From assembly GCA_900455085.1 (NCBI GenBank), contig UGTZ01000001.1, positions 2,634,501 to 2,698,500 on the forward strand: 64,000 bases of DNA. Reading direction: 5' to 3'. Within the stretch, counting starts at the first letter, position 1, and every line of letters begins with the position of its first letter. This DNA is from Providencia rettgeri (GTDB lineage Bacteria > Pseudomonadota > Gammaproteobacteria > Enterobacterales > Enterobacteriaceae). Positions 28,607 to 37,037 of this stretch are shown here, in pieces. The notes under the pieces were generated by a model. That model was not told the origin of the DNA and ran no database searches. It saw only the letters and a program-made list of their open reading frames with translations. The translations under genes were made by a program, and so were the position numbers.

Positions 28607-29253
28607 GACATCGCTAGTGCATTGTAAGCATTTTTGACTTTCCACAAATAGCGTGGAGCTTGCGGTGCAGGGTGCTTTGTTTGTACATGCTGATAAAACT
28701 CTTCCGGTGATAAGCGATTAATCATCGCTATCGCCCGACCTTTATCATTATCAAACGTTCTTAATAACGCTCCAGCCCCATTCACATAAGCAACAACCGT
28801 TGCATAATATAATGTCTGAGGATGGCTTATTCCCGCAAGGTGCTGTTCCCTTAAAATACGAATATAAGCTGTACCAATATCAATATTTTTTTGTGGATCT
28901 TTTAGGTCACGAGAACTCGGCTCCCCCGATTTCCCTTGGTAACGATAGGCGTCACGTCCTGCTGTCGAAGCTTTAATCTGCATCAAACCTATTGCATTGG
29001 ATTTACTGACAACTTCAGGTCTAAAATTGGATTCGACCTCAATAATTGCTCTAATTAAAGTTTCATCTACACTGTAGCGAGCCGCAGAGTCACGAATAAA
29101 TTCATCAAAAGGTGTTCTTGGAAATGCCGTATTTTGTGCTGTTATTGGCCCTGTCGGCTCTAACATTCGCTGTTTTGTTACAGGCCTATCTGGTTCGCTT
29201 GAACAACCTGCAAGCAGCAGTAACACAAAAGTACCGCCAATTATTTTTTTCAC
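28600..29253 (-). CDS. emtA: membrane-bound endo-type lytic transglycosylase
   Basis: SLT-family lipoprotein (EmtA/MltE) that cleaves peptidoglycan glycan strands internally. The lipobox is LLLLAGC with Cys17. The catalytic Glu74 is in AIIEVESNF, followed by SKSNAIGLMQIKASTAGRDAYR and the late NHPAPQAPRY-like segment KHPAPQAPRYLW seen in MltE. The start is GTG at 29253 with AGAGGA upstream. At 217 residues it is slightly longer than E. coli MltE (203). It is divergent from yfeA. Confidence 0.9.
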   Translation of the reverse strand: MKKIIGGTFVLLLLAGCSSEPDRPVTKQRMLEPTGPITAQNTAFPRTPFDEFIRDSAARYSVDETLIRAIIEVESNFRPEVVSKSNAIGLMQIKASTAGRDAYRYQGKSGEPSSRDLKDPQKNIDIGTAYIRILREQHLAGISHPQTLYYATVVAYVNGAGALLRTFDNDKGRAIAMINRLSPEEFYQHVQTKHPAPQAPRYLWKVKNAYNALAMSY

Positions 29254-29425
29254 TGTCGAATCCTCTGCGATGAAAGCCGATGGCAGAATAACTAATCCTA
29301 AGAAAAATAAAATAATTTTTACTTAACTTTTACTTCGGGACGTGTTTTAGTCATACAAATAACCATGGGACTTAGAAGCCTATAATGACAAATAATGCTA
29401 TTCCACACTTTTTATATTTATTTTT

Positions 29426-29458
29426 CCCAACTGATATTGATAATCATTATCAGTTGGG
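29426..29458 (+). promoter_or_regulatory. Fur box within a 33-bp inverted repeat upstream of yfeA
   Basis: GATATTGATAATCATTATC (29433-29451) matches the 19-bp Fur consensus at 18 positions. It lies inside a larger perfect repeat, CCCAACTGATA (29426-29436) and TATCAGTTGGG (29448-29458). Iron repression of yfeABCD is expected. The extra dyad arms could serve MntR or simply extend Fur binding. Confidence 0.9.
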
Positions 29459-29536
29459 ATATAAAATATAATTGTTATAAACCTTAACAACTGTATGTTA
29501 AAAAACGCTAAACCAATAATGTCAGGGTCAACTTTT

Positions 29537-30448
29537 ATGAAGAATAACGCATCTCGATTATCTGCACCTTTACTAACCAGTATGTTTGCTTTGATAGCAA
29601 TCATCTTTTTTAGTCAGCCTGCTTTTGCTAAAAAGTTTAAAGTCGTAACCACTTTTACCATTATTCAAGATATCGCTCAAAATGTAGCTGGAGATGCGGC
29701 AATTGTCGAGTCTATAACAAAGCCTGGAGCAGAAATTCACGGTTATCAACCGACACCTAAAGATATCATGAAAGCCTATGATGCAGATTTAATCTTATGG
29801 AATGGGATGAATTTGGAAGTGTGGTTCCAACGTTTCTTTGAAAACTTTAAAAATGTCCCTGCTGTCGTGGTCACTGAAGGTATTGAGCCAATGCCAATCC
29901 GTGAAGGTGAGTATAAAGACAACCCGAACCCACATGCATGGATGTCTCCTGCTAATGCTAAGATTTATATTGAAAATATTCGTCAAGCTCTGGTCAAATA
30001 TGACCCTGAAAATGCTGAAACATATAATGCCAATGCAAAAAAATATGCGCAACAAATTGCTGAGCTTGACGCCCCTTTGCGTGAACGCTTAAATCGCATT
30101 CCAGAAAATGAACGTTGGTTAGTTTCAAGTGAAGGCGCATTTAGCTATTTAACTAATGATTACGGCTTTAAAGAAGTCTACTTATGGCCAATCAATGCGG
30201 AAGAGCAAGGCTCTCCTCAACAAGTAAAAAAGGTAATTGATACTGTCCGTAAATACAACATCCCTGTAGTATTCAGTGAAAGTACAATTTCTGACAAACC
30301 GGCTCGCCAAGTCAGTAAAGAAACAGGGGCAAAATACGGTGGCGTATTATATGTAGATTCACTTTCAACTGCTGATGGCCCAGTACCAACATATATTGAC
30401 CTTTTAAATACGACTGTAGACACGATAGCGAAAGGATTTTCACAGTAA
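29537..30448 (+). CDS. yfeA: manganese/iron ABC transporter periplasmic binding protein
   Basis: Cluster A-I (ZnuA/PsaA/SitA-like) metal-binding protein of the YfeABCD/SitABCD importer. The signal peptide spans 1-31 (ends SQPAFA-KK). The metal ligands His68 (AEIHGYQPTP) and His133 (NPHAWMSP), plus the Glu in SEGAFSYL and Asp in VLYVDSLS, are in place. The ATG at 29537 (MKNNASRL, 303 residues) was chosen over 29495 because it gives a normal signal peptide. First gene of the operon behind the Fur box. Confidence 0.93.
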   Translation: MKNNASRLSAPLLTSMFALIAIIFFSQPAFAKKFKVVTTFTIIQDIAQNVAGDAAIVESITKPGAEIHGYQPTPKDIMKAYDADLILWNGMNLEVWFQRFFENFKNVPAVVVTEGIEPMPIREGEYKDNPNPHAWMSPANAKIYIENIRQALVKYDPENAETYNANAKKYAQQIAELDAPLRERLNRIPENERWLVSSEGAFSYLTNDYGFKEVYLWPINAEEQGSPQQVKKVIDTVRKYNIPVVFSESTISDKPARQVSKETGAKYGGVLYVDSLSTADGPVPTYIDLLNTTVDTIAKGFSQ

Positions 30449-30449
30449 T

Positions 30450-31340
30450 ATGAATCACTCAAGTCAATTCGAACACCCGAATCTTATCGTCGATGATGCG
30501 ACTGTGACATATAATAATGGTCACACCGCTATCTATGACGCAAGCTTTACTATCTCTGGTGGCTCTATTTGTGCCTTAGTTGGCGTAAATGGTAGTGGTA
30601 AGTCAACGCTATTTAAAACTATTATGGGGCTTGTCACCCCATCTTCTGGCAGTGTGACATTAAATGATCAACCGATAAAAACCGCGCTTAAAGAAAACGT
30701 GATTGCGTACGTCCCACAGACAGAAGAAGTAGATTGGAATTTTCCCGTTCTCGTTTCTGATGTCGTGATGATGGGTCGTTATGGCAAAATGGGTTTTTTT
30801 CGCATCCCTAAACAAGCCGATAAAGACGCTGTCAAAATGGCATTAGAGCGAGTTGACCTTGCAGGGCTTGAGCATCGACAAATAGGCGAGCTCTCAGGAG
30901 GCCAGAAAAAACGAGTTTTTTTAGCGCGGGCGCTCGCACAAGAAGGTAAAGTTTTACTCCTCGATGAACCCTTCACTGGGGTTGATGTTAAAACCGAAAA
31001 TGCCATTATTGACCTGCTACGTAGTTTGCGTGACGAAGGCCATCTCATTCTCGTTTCAACTCATAACTTGGGCAGTGTGCCTGAGTTCTGCGACCATGTT
31101 ATCTTAATCAATCGCACTGTTTTAGCGAGCGGGCCTACTGAAACGACATTTACGCAACGAAACCTGCAACAAGCTTTCGGTGGTGTATTGCGTCATATTA
31201 ACCTGTCTGGTCAAGAGCTTCATGACGATGATGACCCGCGCTCTGTCACCGTCATTACCGATGATGAAAGAGCGGCTGTATTCTATGGTCATGACCATGA
31301 TGCACCCGTTCGAAAAAACCAAGCTAAGGGTTCCGAATGA
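30450..31340 (+). CDS. yfeB: manganese/iron ABC transporter ATPase
   Basis: ATP-binding subunit of the Yfe/Sit importer. Walker A GVNGSGKST, Q-loop YVPQTEEVDWNFPV (characteristic of metal-type ABC importers), signature LSGGQKKR, Walker B VLLLDEPF, H-loop STHNLGS. The 296 residues include a C-terminal acidic and His-rich tail (HDDDDP, GHDHDAP) that could bind metal. It starts 1 nt after the yfeA stop and overlaps yfeC by 4 nt. Confidence 0.94.
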   Translation: MNHSSQFEHPNLIVDDATVTYNNGHTAIYDASFTISGGSICALVGVNGSGKSTLFKTIMGLVTPSSGSVTLNDQPIKTALKENVIAYVPQTEEVDWNFPVLVSDVVMMGRYGKMGFFRIPKQADKDAVKMALERVDLAGLEHRQIGELSGGQKKRVFLARALAQEGKVLLLDEPFTGVDVKTENAIIDLLRSLRDEGHLILVSTHNLGSVPEFCDHVILINRTVLASGPTETTFTQRNLQQAFGGVLRHINLSGQELHDDDDPRSVTVITDDERAAVFYGHDHDAPVRKNQAKGSE

Positions 31341-32227
31341 TTGAGATGTTATTACAGCCCTTTGAATATGATTTTATGATAAAAGCCATTTGGGTCAGCG
31401 CCATTGTTGGTGCAGTCTGTGCATTCTTATCGGCGTATTTGATGTTGAAAGGCTGGTCATTGATGGGAGATGCCCTCTCCCACTCCGTTGTTCCTGGGGT
31501 GGCGGGTGCTTATGCTTTAGGTTTACCCTATGCGGCAGGCGCCTTTTTTACCGGGATCCTTGCGGCACTTGCCATGACATTAATAAAGCATCTAACTCGT
31601 TTACGTGAAGATGCTGTTATTGGCTTTATCTTTTCTACTTTTTTCGCGGCAGGTTTGTTGATTGTTTCATTGAATCCAACATCTGTTAATGTACAAAGTA
31701 TTATTTTTGGTAATATTTTAGGTATTGCGGATTCTGACGTATTACAAGTAGAAATTATTATCGGCGTTTCATTTATTATCCTGTTGTGCTTATGGAAAGA
31801 TTTATTAGCCGTTTTTTTCGATGAAAACCATGCACGCTCAATAGGTTTAAATCCTCTACGCCTAAAAATTATTTTCTTCACATTATTAAGTGCGTGTACT
31901 GTTGCTGCTTTACAAACAGTTGGCGCAATCCTTGTGATTGCGATGGTCGTCACACCAGGTGCGACTGCCTATTTATTAACCGACCAATTTAAACGCTTAC
32001 TTATTATTTCAGTCACGATTGGTACCGTAACCAGTGCTGTTGGTGCTTATATCAGTTATTTCCTTAATGGTGCTACAGGTGGGTTAATAGTCACCTTACA
32101 AACCATTATTTTCCTACTGGCATTTTTCTTTGCACCTAAGCACGGTATTTTTGCCTCAAAACGTAAAGCCAAACAGGAAGTCGCCCGGCTGCACCAATCA
32201 CACCAACAAGGAGCATCTCATGAGTGA
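31337..32227 (+). CDS. yfeC: manganese/iron ABC transporter permease 1
   Basis: ABC-3 family inner-membrane permease. LMLKGWSLMGDALSHSVVPGVAGAY near the N-terminus and GAILVIAMVVTPGATAYLL in the second half are family signatures. The protein has 296 residues and about 8 helices with a basic C-terminal tail. It overlaps yfeB by 4 nt and yfeD by 8 nt. Confidence 0.93.
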   Translation: MIEMLLQPFEYDFMIKAIWVSAIVGAVCAFLSAYLMLKGWSLMGDALSHSVVPGVAGAYALGLPYAAGAFFTGILAALAMTLIKHLTRLREDAVIGFIFSTFFAAGLLIVSLNPTSVNVQSIIFGNILGIADSDVLQVEIIIGVSFIILLCLWKDLLAVFFDENHARSIGLNPLRLKIIFFTLLSACTVAALQTVGAILVIAMVVTPGATAYLLTDQFKRLLIISVTIGTVTSAVGAYISYFLNGATGGLIVTLQTIIFLLAFFFAPKHGIFASKRKAKQEVARLHQSHQQGASHE

Positions 32228-33086
32228 TTTCATTGACTTACTGATGGCTCCGTTTGCATTTCCCTTTATGCAAAAAGCATTGATTACAGCCATTGTCAGC
32301 GGAACGGTATGCGCTATCCTCTCTTGCTTTTTAGTATTAAAAGGTTGGTCATTGATGGGCGATGCAATTTCCCATGCCGTTTTACCGGGGATCATTATTG
32401 CTTCTTTACTCGGTATCCCATTAGCGATAGGGGCATTTGCATCTGGCTTGTTTTGTGCTGTGGCTACAGGTTATTTAAAGGAAAATAGCCGTATAAAAGA
32501 AGATACGGTGATGGGTATCGTCTTCTCAGGCATGTTTGCTATCGGCTTGGTTATGTTTGCTAAAATAGATACCGAACAGCACCTTACGCATATTCTATTT
32601 GGTGATATTTTAGGGATAACCGATAGCGAGTTTAAACAAATATTACTATTTGCAGGAGTAACCATTGCAATTATCCTACTGAAACGTAAGGATTTCATGT
32701 TGTATTGCTTTGATCCTAACCAAGCACGAGTCATTGGCTTGCCTGTGAAGTTAATCCATTATGGCTTGCTATCGCTACTCGCTCTCACCATTGTTGCTTC
32801 ATTGCAAGCAGTTGGTATTATTTTGGTGATTGCAATGCTAATTTCCCCAGGCATCATTGCTTTTGTGTTATGCCGTAGTTTTGGGAAAATGCTCATCGTC
32901 GCTATCATTGCTTCGGTAACATCGAGTGTTATTGGGACTATCCTGAGTTTTCACATCAACGCAACAACCGGACCAACTATCGTTGTTACACAGGCTGTGT
33001 ATTTTGTGATTGCATTACTGTATAGCAAAATCGTATTAGCCCGCAAAAAAGGGCAAGCTAACCCACAAAGTATGCATACAGCCTGA
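32220..33086 (+). CDS. yfeD: manganese/iron ABC transporter permease 2
   Basis: Second ABC-3 permease, paralogous to yfeC (LVLKGWSLMGDAISHAVLPGIIIA, GIILVIAMLISPGIIAFVL). I start at 32220 (MSDFIDLLMAPF, 288 residues), preceded by AGGAGCATCTC. The in-frame upstream ATG at 32130 would run 90 nt into yfeC coding sequence. Last gene of the operon, followed by a strong terminator. Confidence 0.93.
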   Translation: MSDFIDLLMAPFAFPFMQKALITAIVSGTVCAILSCFLVLKGWSLMGDAISHAVLPGIIIASLLGIPLAIGAFASGLFCAVATGYLKENSRIKEDTVMGIVFSGMFAIGLVMFAKIDTEQHLTHILFGDILGITDSEFKQILLFAGVTIAIILLKRKDFMLYCFDPNQARVIGLPVKLIHYGLLSLLALTIVASLQAVGIILVIAMLISPGIIAFVLCRSFGKMLIVAIIASVTSSVIGTILSFHINATTGPTIVVTQAVYFVIALLYSKIVLARKKGQANPQSMHTA

Positions 33087-33106
33087 TAATTGAATGCTCT
33101 AAAAGT

Positions 33107-33145
33107 AAAAAGCTGAACTCACAAATTCGTAAGTTCAGCTTTTTA
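33107..33145 (+). terminator. terminator of yfeABCD
   Basis: A 13-bp perfect stem AAAAAGCTGAACT / AGTTCAGCTTTTT with a 12-nt loop lies 20 nt after the yfeD stop. Confidence 0.9.
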
Positions 33146-33478
33146 TTAAAATAATCAATACTTACTACCAGCCTAATGTCTTAACGCATTTTCGTCGTAC
33201 AACGTTAATCCAGCCCCTACTTATCCCTCATAAACTTTCATTGCTAGGCTTCTCGCTGATAATGTGAGTTCTGTAGCTACTTATTTCCCATTATTTGAAC
33301 ATTCTCATTTGGTTCGTCACACGTTAAATTTGAGTCACTCTCTGATTATAGTTATCAACCTGATAATTAGTTAACTATTTCGTGATAGCGGCTTCTTTTT
33401 AAGCAATTATCACTGTTAATTCCTAAACTGCCGCTATAGTATTATATTAATGAAGACCAAAGCAGAGCGAGGTGAGTC
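33146..33478. other. gene-free spacer before yniA
   Basis: About 330 nt without coding potential. I see no clear repeat or operator. The yniA ribosome-binding site GAGGTG is at 33469-33474. Confidence 0.5.
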
Positions 33479-34348
33479 ATGTGGCAAGCAATGTGTCGTT
33501 TATTAAGTGAACACTTAGGTGAGGCGGAGCTACGTAACAAAGTCATTCTGTCTGGTGGTGATATTCACCATACGTTAAGAATTGACTATGGCGAACACAC
33601 CGTGTTCATTAAACAAAATCGGCGTGAGTTTTTGCCTTTATTTAAACAAGAGGCTGAACAACTTGAAATGCTCGCTAAAAGCCAAACTATAACCGTTCCT
33701 AAGGTTTACGGTGTTGGCAGTAATAAGCACCATAGTTTTCTTCTGCTCGAATATTTCCCTCTAAAACCTTTCGATGGCACCAACGCATGGCATTTTGGTC
33801 AACAACTAGCGCGTTTACATCAATGGGAAGAGCAGCCTAGTTACGGGTTTGATTTTGATACAATGCTAAGCACAATTGTACAGCCTAATGGCTGGGAAAA
33901 GCGTTGGAATTCATTTTTTGCAGAAAAGCGTATTGGCTTACAATTACAACTCGCTTCCGAAAAAGGAATGGTATTTAGCGATATTCAGCAAATTGTCGAT
34001 ATTGTTAAGGACAAACTTGCAGGACATCAACCACAACCTTCTTTATTACATGGTGATTTATGGCCAGCAAACTGTGCTATCACTCAAAATATTGAAGGAG
34101 TACTGTATGACCCCGCCTGTTATTGGGGCGATAGAGAATGTGATATTGCGATGTTACCGTTATATCAAGAACTTCCGATCCAAATTATCGATGGCTACCA
34201 AAGTGTTTGGCCATTGCCAAATGGATTTTTAGATAGGCAACCAATTTATCAGTTATATTATTTACTCAATCAAGCCCACATATTTGGTAACGAACAAAGT
34301 TACCACCAAGCGCAGACAATTATTGATAGCCTACTCAGCGAAAAATAA
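33479..34348 (+). CDS. yniA: fructosamine kinase family protein
   Basis: Aminoglycoside-phosphotransferase-like fold of the fructosamine-3-kinase family, proposed to phosphorylate glycated amines for deglycation. The 289 residues show ATP-site ILSGGDIHHTLRIDY, catalytic loop LLHGDLWPANCAI and metal-binding YDPACYWGDRECDIAM. Gene order yniA-yniB-yniC-ydjM-tcyP is the same as in E. coli, though yniB is inverted as it is there. Confidence 0.9.
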   Translation: MWQAMCRLLSEHLGEAELRNKVILSGGDIHHTLRIDYGEHTVFIKQNRREFLPLFKQEAEQLEMLAKSQTITVPKVYGVGSNKHHSFLLLEYFPLKPFDGTNAWHFGQQLARLHQWEEQPSYGFDFDTMLSTIVQPNGWEKRWNSFFAEKRIGLQLQLASEKGMVFSDIQQIVDIVKDKLAGHQPQPSLLHGDLWPANCAITQNIEGVLYDPACYWGDRECDIAMLPLYQELPIQIIDGYQSVWPLPNGFLDRQPIYQLYYLLNQAHIFGNEQSYHQAQTIIDSLLSEK

Positions 34349-34383
34349 GCTCCAGCTTTTTAATATTAAGCACGACAAATAAT

Positions 34384-34590
34384 TAATTTTCTAAATAATT
34401 CGAGCCGTGGCAAGGCGGCAATTGAGGATAGTTTGGGGAGCATACACAAGTATGTGACCCAAATAGCCGAAAGAAGCCAACACAGCTACGGTTCGAAGTA
34501 CGACGAAAATTTGGGGAACATACACAAGTATGTGACCCAAATAGCCAAAAGAAGCCAACACAGCTACGGTTCGAAGTATGACGAAAATTA
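34384..34590. repeat. ERIC element with a duplicated right half
   Basis: Terminal inverted repeats TAATTTTC (34384-34391) and GAAAATTA (34583-34590) enclose the ERIC core GGGGAGCATACACAAGTATGTGAC, here given as two pieces: GGGGAGCATACACAAG and TATGTGAC. The right half, about 78 bp, is repeated in tandem (units at 34432-34509 and 34510-34587, near-identical). The right terminus includes the stop codon of yniB on the minus strand. Confidence 0.85.
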
Positions 34591-35127
34591 CCAGTTAAGG
34601 AAGCGTAGAAGAAAATACAAGCCAACCCCCAATACAATTGGCCAAAAATAAAGAAGAAAAAATTGAGAGAAAATGGTGTGACGTGGAATAGTTACCTTAG
34701 CTTCTAGTTCTTCTTTTGAGATGTCTATGCCTTTTGCTTTTTCTATAATCACGTGGTCTTCTAAGCTTTCACGGATAAACTTAATTTGTCGGTACATGCG
34801 CAAACCTGATGCACTTAATGCGAGCCCAACAAAAATAAAAATAAAAATGATGATAAAGCTGATATTGCTGCCAGAAAACCCATTAGCAACTTGAGGTACT
34901 GGTGAGTTATTCCAAAAGAAATTTAGGAAAGGCGTAGTTTGGCGGGCCATTTCCGCCATTAATTTAATAAAATCATTAGCGACCGCATTGATCCCTTCAC
35001 CTGCAAGCCCCTTCATGCCAGCCAGTTTAATTAAAGACGCCAATGTCGAAATTAATGCTAACAGAAAAACAACCCAACCCAGAATACGTTTGCCGATTGC
35101 GACATAATTGGCATTATGGTAATTCAT
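34588..35127 (-). CDS. yniB: YniB family inner-membrane protein
   Basis: A 179-residue protein of unknown function with transmembrane segments near residues 12-35, 90-112 and 152-175, beginning MNYHNANYVAIGKRILGWVVF. It matches E. coli YniB in size and position, inverted between yniA and yniC. The stop codon TAA is supplied by the terminal base pairs of an ERIC element, so the native C-terminus may have been altered at FLNW. Confidence 0.85.
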   Translation of the reverse strand: MNYHNANYVAIGKRILGWVVFLLALISTLASLIKLAGMKGLAGEGINAVANDFIKLMAEMARQTTPFLNFFWNNSPVPQVANGFSGSNISFIIIFIFIFVGLALSASGLRMYRQIKFIRESLEDHVIIEKAKGIDISKEELEAKVTIPRHTIFSQFFLLYFWPIVLGVGLYFLLRFLNW

Positions 35128-35422
35128 TACTGCTTTTCCTCAGCGTTATTATTTTTGATAAAATTTTACAATGATTTTTCAACGCTAATCATAGCTGAAA
35201 AAAGTCATCGTCTCCAAATTTCAATTCATAATTGATAACAATATTGAGACTTTCAGACTAATCAAAATAGTATGGTTATTAATTATCATTATATTTTTAC
35301 TTCATGCTGTCCGATAATTCTTCAATATTGCCCTAATACTGACCTCAAGTAATACGCTTGAAGCCTGTTTACTGATATCATTGCTCCTTCGTTAATAGAT
35401 ACGACATGAATGGAGTTTTGAC

Positions 35423-36088
35423 ATGTACCATAATCTTCCCATCCAATCGGTCATTTTTGATATGGATGGTTTACTGATCGACTCGGAACCTTTTTGGGCA
35501 CAGGCTGAACTTGAGATTTTTTCACAATTGGGTGTCGACGTTTCAATTGCTGATACCCTGCCTGATACCTTAGGTTTACGTATTGACCATGTGGTGGAGC
35601 TTTGGTACCACGCCTCCCCTTGGCAAGGATGTAGCCAAGAAGAAGCCACACAACGCATCATTGACCGTGTTGTTGGTTTAGTTGAAGAAACTCGCCCTAT
35701 TCTACCCGGAGTGCAGCATGCCATGGAACTTTGCCGTTCAATGGATTTAAAAATTGCATTGGCTTCCGCCTCTCCTTTGTACATGTTGGAAAAAGTTTTA
35801 AATCTTCTGGATATTCGTGATTATTTCTCTGCGGTTATTTCTGCGGCTGATTTGCCCTTGAGTAAACCTCATCCTGAAGTTTATCTTAAAGCAGCAGCTG
35901 AGTTATCAACTAAACCGGTCAATTGCGCATCATTAGAAGATTCATTTAACGGTATGATTTCTGCAAAAGCGGCCAGAATGCGTTCAATTGTGGTACCTGA
36001 CAGCAAGCATTTTAATGATCCGCGCTTTGGTTTAGCCGATATCAAACTAGCCTCACTGAATGACTTAAAGGCTGAACATTTACGTTAA
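35423..36088 (+). CDS. hxpB: HAD-family sugar phosphatase (hexitol/2-deoxyglucose-6-phosphatase)
   Basis: HAD phosphatase YniC/HxpB, which hydrolyses 2-deoxyglucose 6-phosphate and related hexose and hexitol phosphates. Motif I is VIFDMDGLLIDSEP with nucleophile Asp14. Motif II is ALASAS, and the Lys and acidic motifs lie in SKPHPEVYLKAA and ASLEDSFNGMISAKAA. The 221 residues match E. coli. Confidence 0.92.
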   Translation: MYHNLPIQSVIFDMDGLLIDSEPFWAQAELEIFSQLGVDVSIADTLPDTLGLRIDHVVELWYHASPWQGCSQEEATQRIIDRVVGLVEETRPILPGVQHAMELCRSMDLKIALASASPLYMLEKVLNLLDIRDYFSAVISAADLPLSKPHPEVYLKAAAELSTKPVNCASLEDSFNGMISAKAARMRSIVVPDSKHFNDPRFGLADIKLASLNDLKAEHLR

Positions 36089-36245
36089 GAATACTTTGTG
36101 TGTCTAAGAAGTGTTCTCCCCTATCTAACTTAGGTAGGGGAATTGTGTTAATTTATAAAATCCTTTCCTTATCTGCTAATAAATAAGAGTTTTTTTACCT
36201 TTCTAGTACTATCATATTCTTTTCAAACACTTTATACTGCCAATC

Positions 36246-36265
36246 AACTGTATAGATAAACAGAT
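36246..36265 (+). promoter_or_regulatory. LexA (SOS) box of ydjM
   Basis: AACTGTATAGATAAACAGAT contains CTG-N10-CAG with an AT-rich centre, close to the enterobacterial SOS consensus. It ends 15 nt before the ydjM ATG. E. coli ydjM is a known LexA target, which supports the assignment. Confidence 0.85.
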
Positions 36266-36280
36266 GGTATTTTATCCACC

Positions 36281-36856
36281 ATGACAGCTGAAGGGCATCT
36301 GCTTTTTTCCGTCGCCTCTTTAATAATGGCTCATAAACTTCAAATCACCCCAGAGATTGCTCATGGTGATTGGCTGCACATGGTTCCAGGAGCCTTATTA
36401 GGCGCATTATTGCCCGATATTGACCACCCCTCCTCAATTCCTGGTCGGCTACTACGGATTTTTTCATTACCCATTTCCAAGCTTTGTGGGCACCGAGGGT
36501 TTACTCATAGCCTAGTTGCATGGTTTCTATTGATGATTTCTTGTTATCAATGGGTACCTACAGAATGGGCAATCCCAAATGATATTATCCAAGCCTTTTT
36601 ATTGGGTTATATCAGCCATCTAGTCGCCGATATGCTCACGCCTTCGGGGGTACCGTTACTATGGCCACTCCCCCAACGTTTTTGTTTTCCCATGATCCGC
36701 GGTAAAAATAGCCAACGTGGAGAACGCTTTGTTGCCATTATTTTGACCGTTTGTGCCTGCTTATTACCCGCAGGTTACCAATTCGATTTTTATAATCACG
36801 TTGATGTGATTATAAAATACATTCATAATCAAATAGATACATACTTCCCTACATAA
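36281..36856 (+). CDS. ydjM: LexA-regulated membrane-bound metal-dependent hydrolase
   Basis: A 191-residue inner-membrane YdjM-family protein. Probable metal ligands are His6 (AEGHLLFS), the DIDHPSS segment, HRGFTHS and HLVADMLTPSGV, the last two being family signatures. The exact reaction is unknown. Single gene under an SOS box. Confidence 0.9.
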   Translation: MTAEGHLLFSVASLIMAHKLQITPEIAHGDWLHMVPGALLGALLPDIDHPSSIPGRLLRIFSLPISKLCGHRGFTHSLVAWFLLMISCYQWVPTEWAIPNDIIQAFLLGYISHLVADMLTPSGVPLLWPLPQRFCFPMIRGKNSQRGERFVAIILTVCACLLPAGYQFDFYNHVDVIIKYIHNQIDTYFPT

Positions 36857-37037
36857 TTTATAGTTTTGTCATATAATGTAAGTATGAATAATACTATCTT
36901 ATTACTTTTTGGTATAAGAAATGTGTTTTATCAGCTGATAACATATAACCAGTTGTTTGAAGTAACTAAATCCTTATAACCAATAAGGATTAAAGGGCAA
37001 GTAACACACCTTATAAAAATATGATTTGGAGTTCGGA

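Noticed and set aside
34432..34587. Two near-identical 78-bp units as a mini CRISPR or tandem satellite
   Set aside because: No spacer/repeat alternation. The units match the right half of ERIC, and the same element appears at 53.8 kb.
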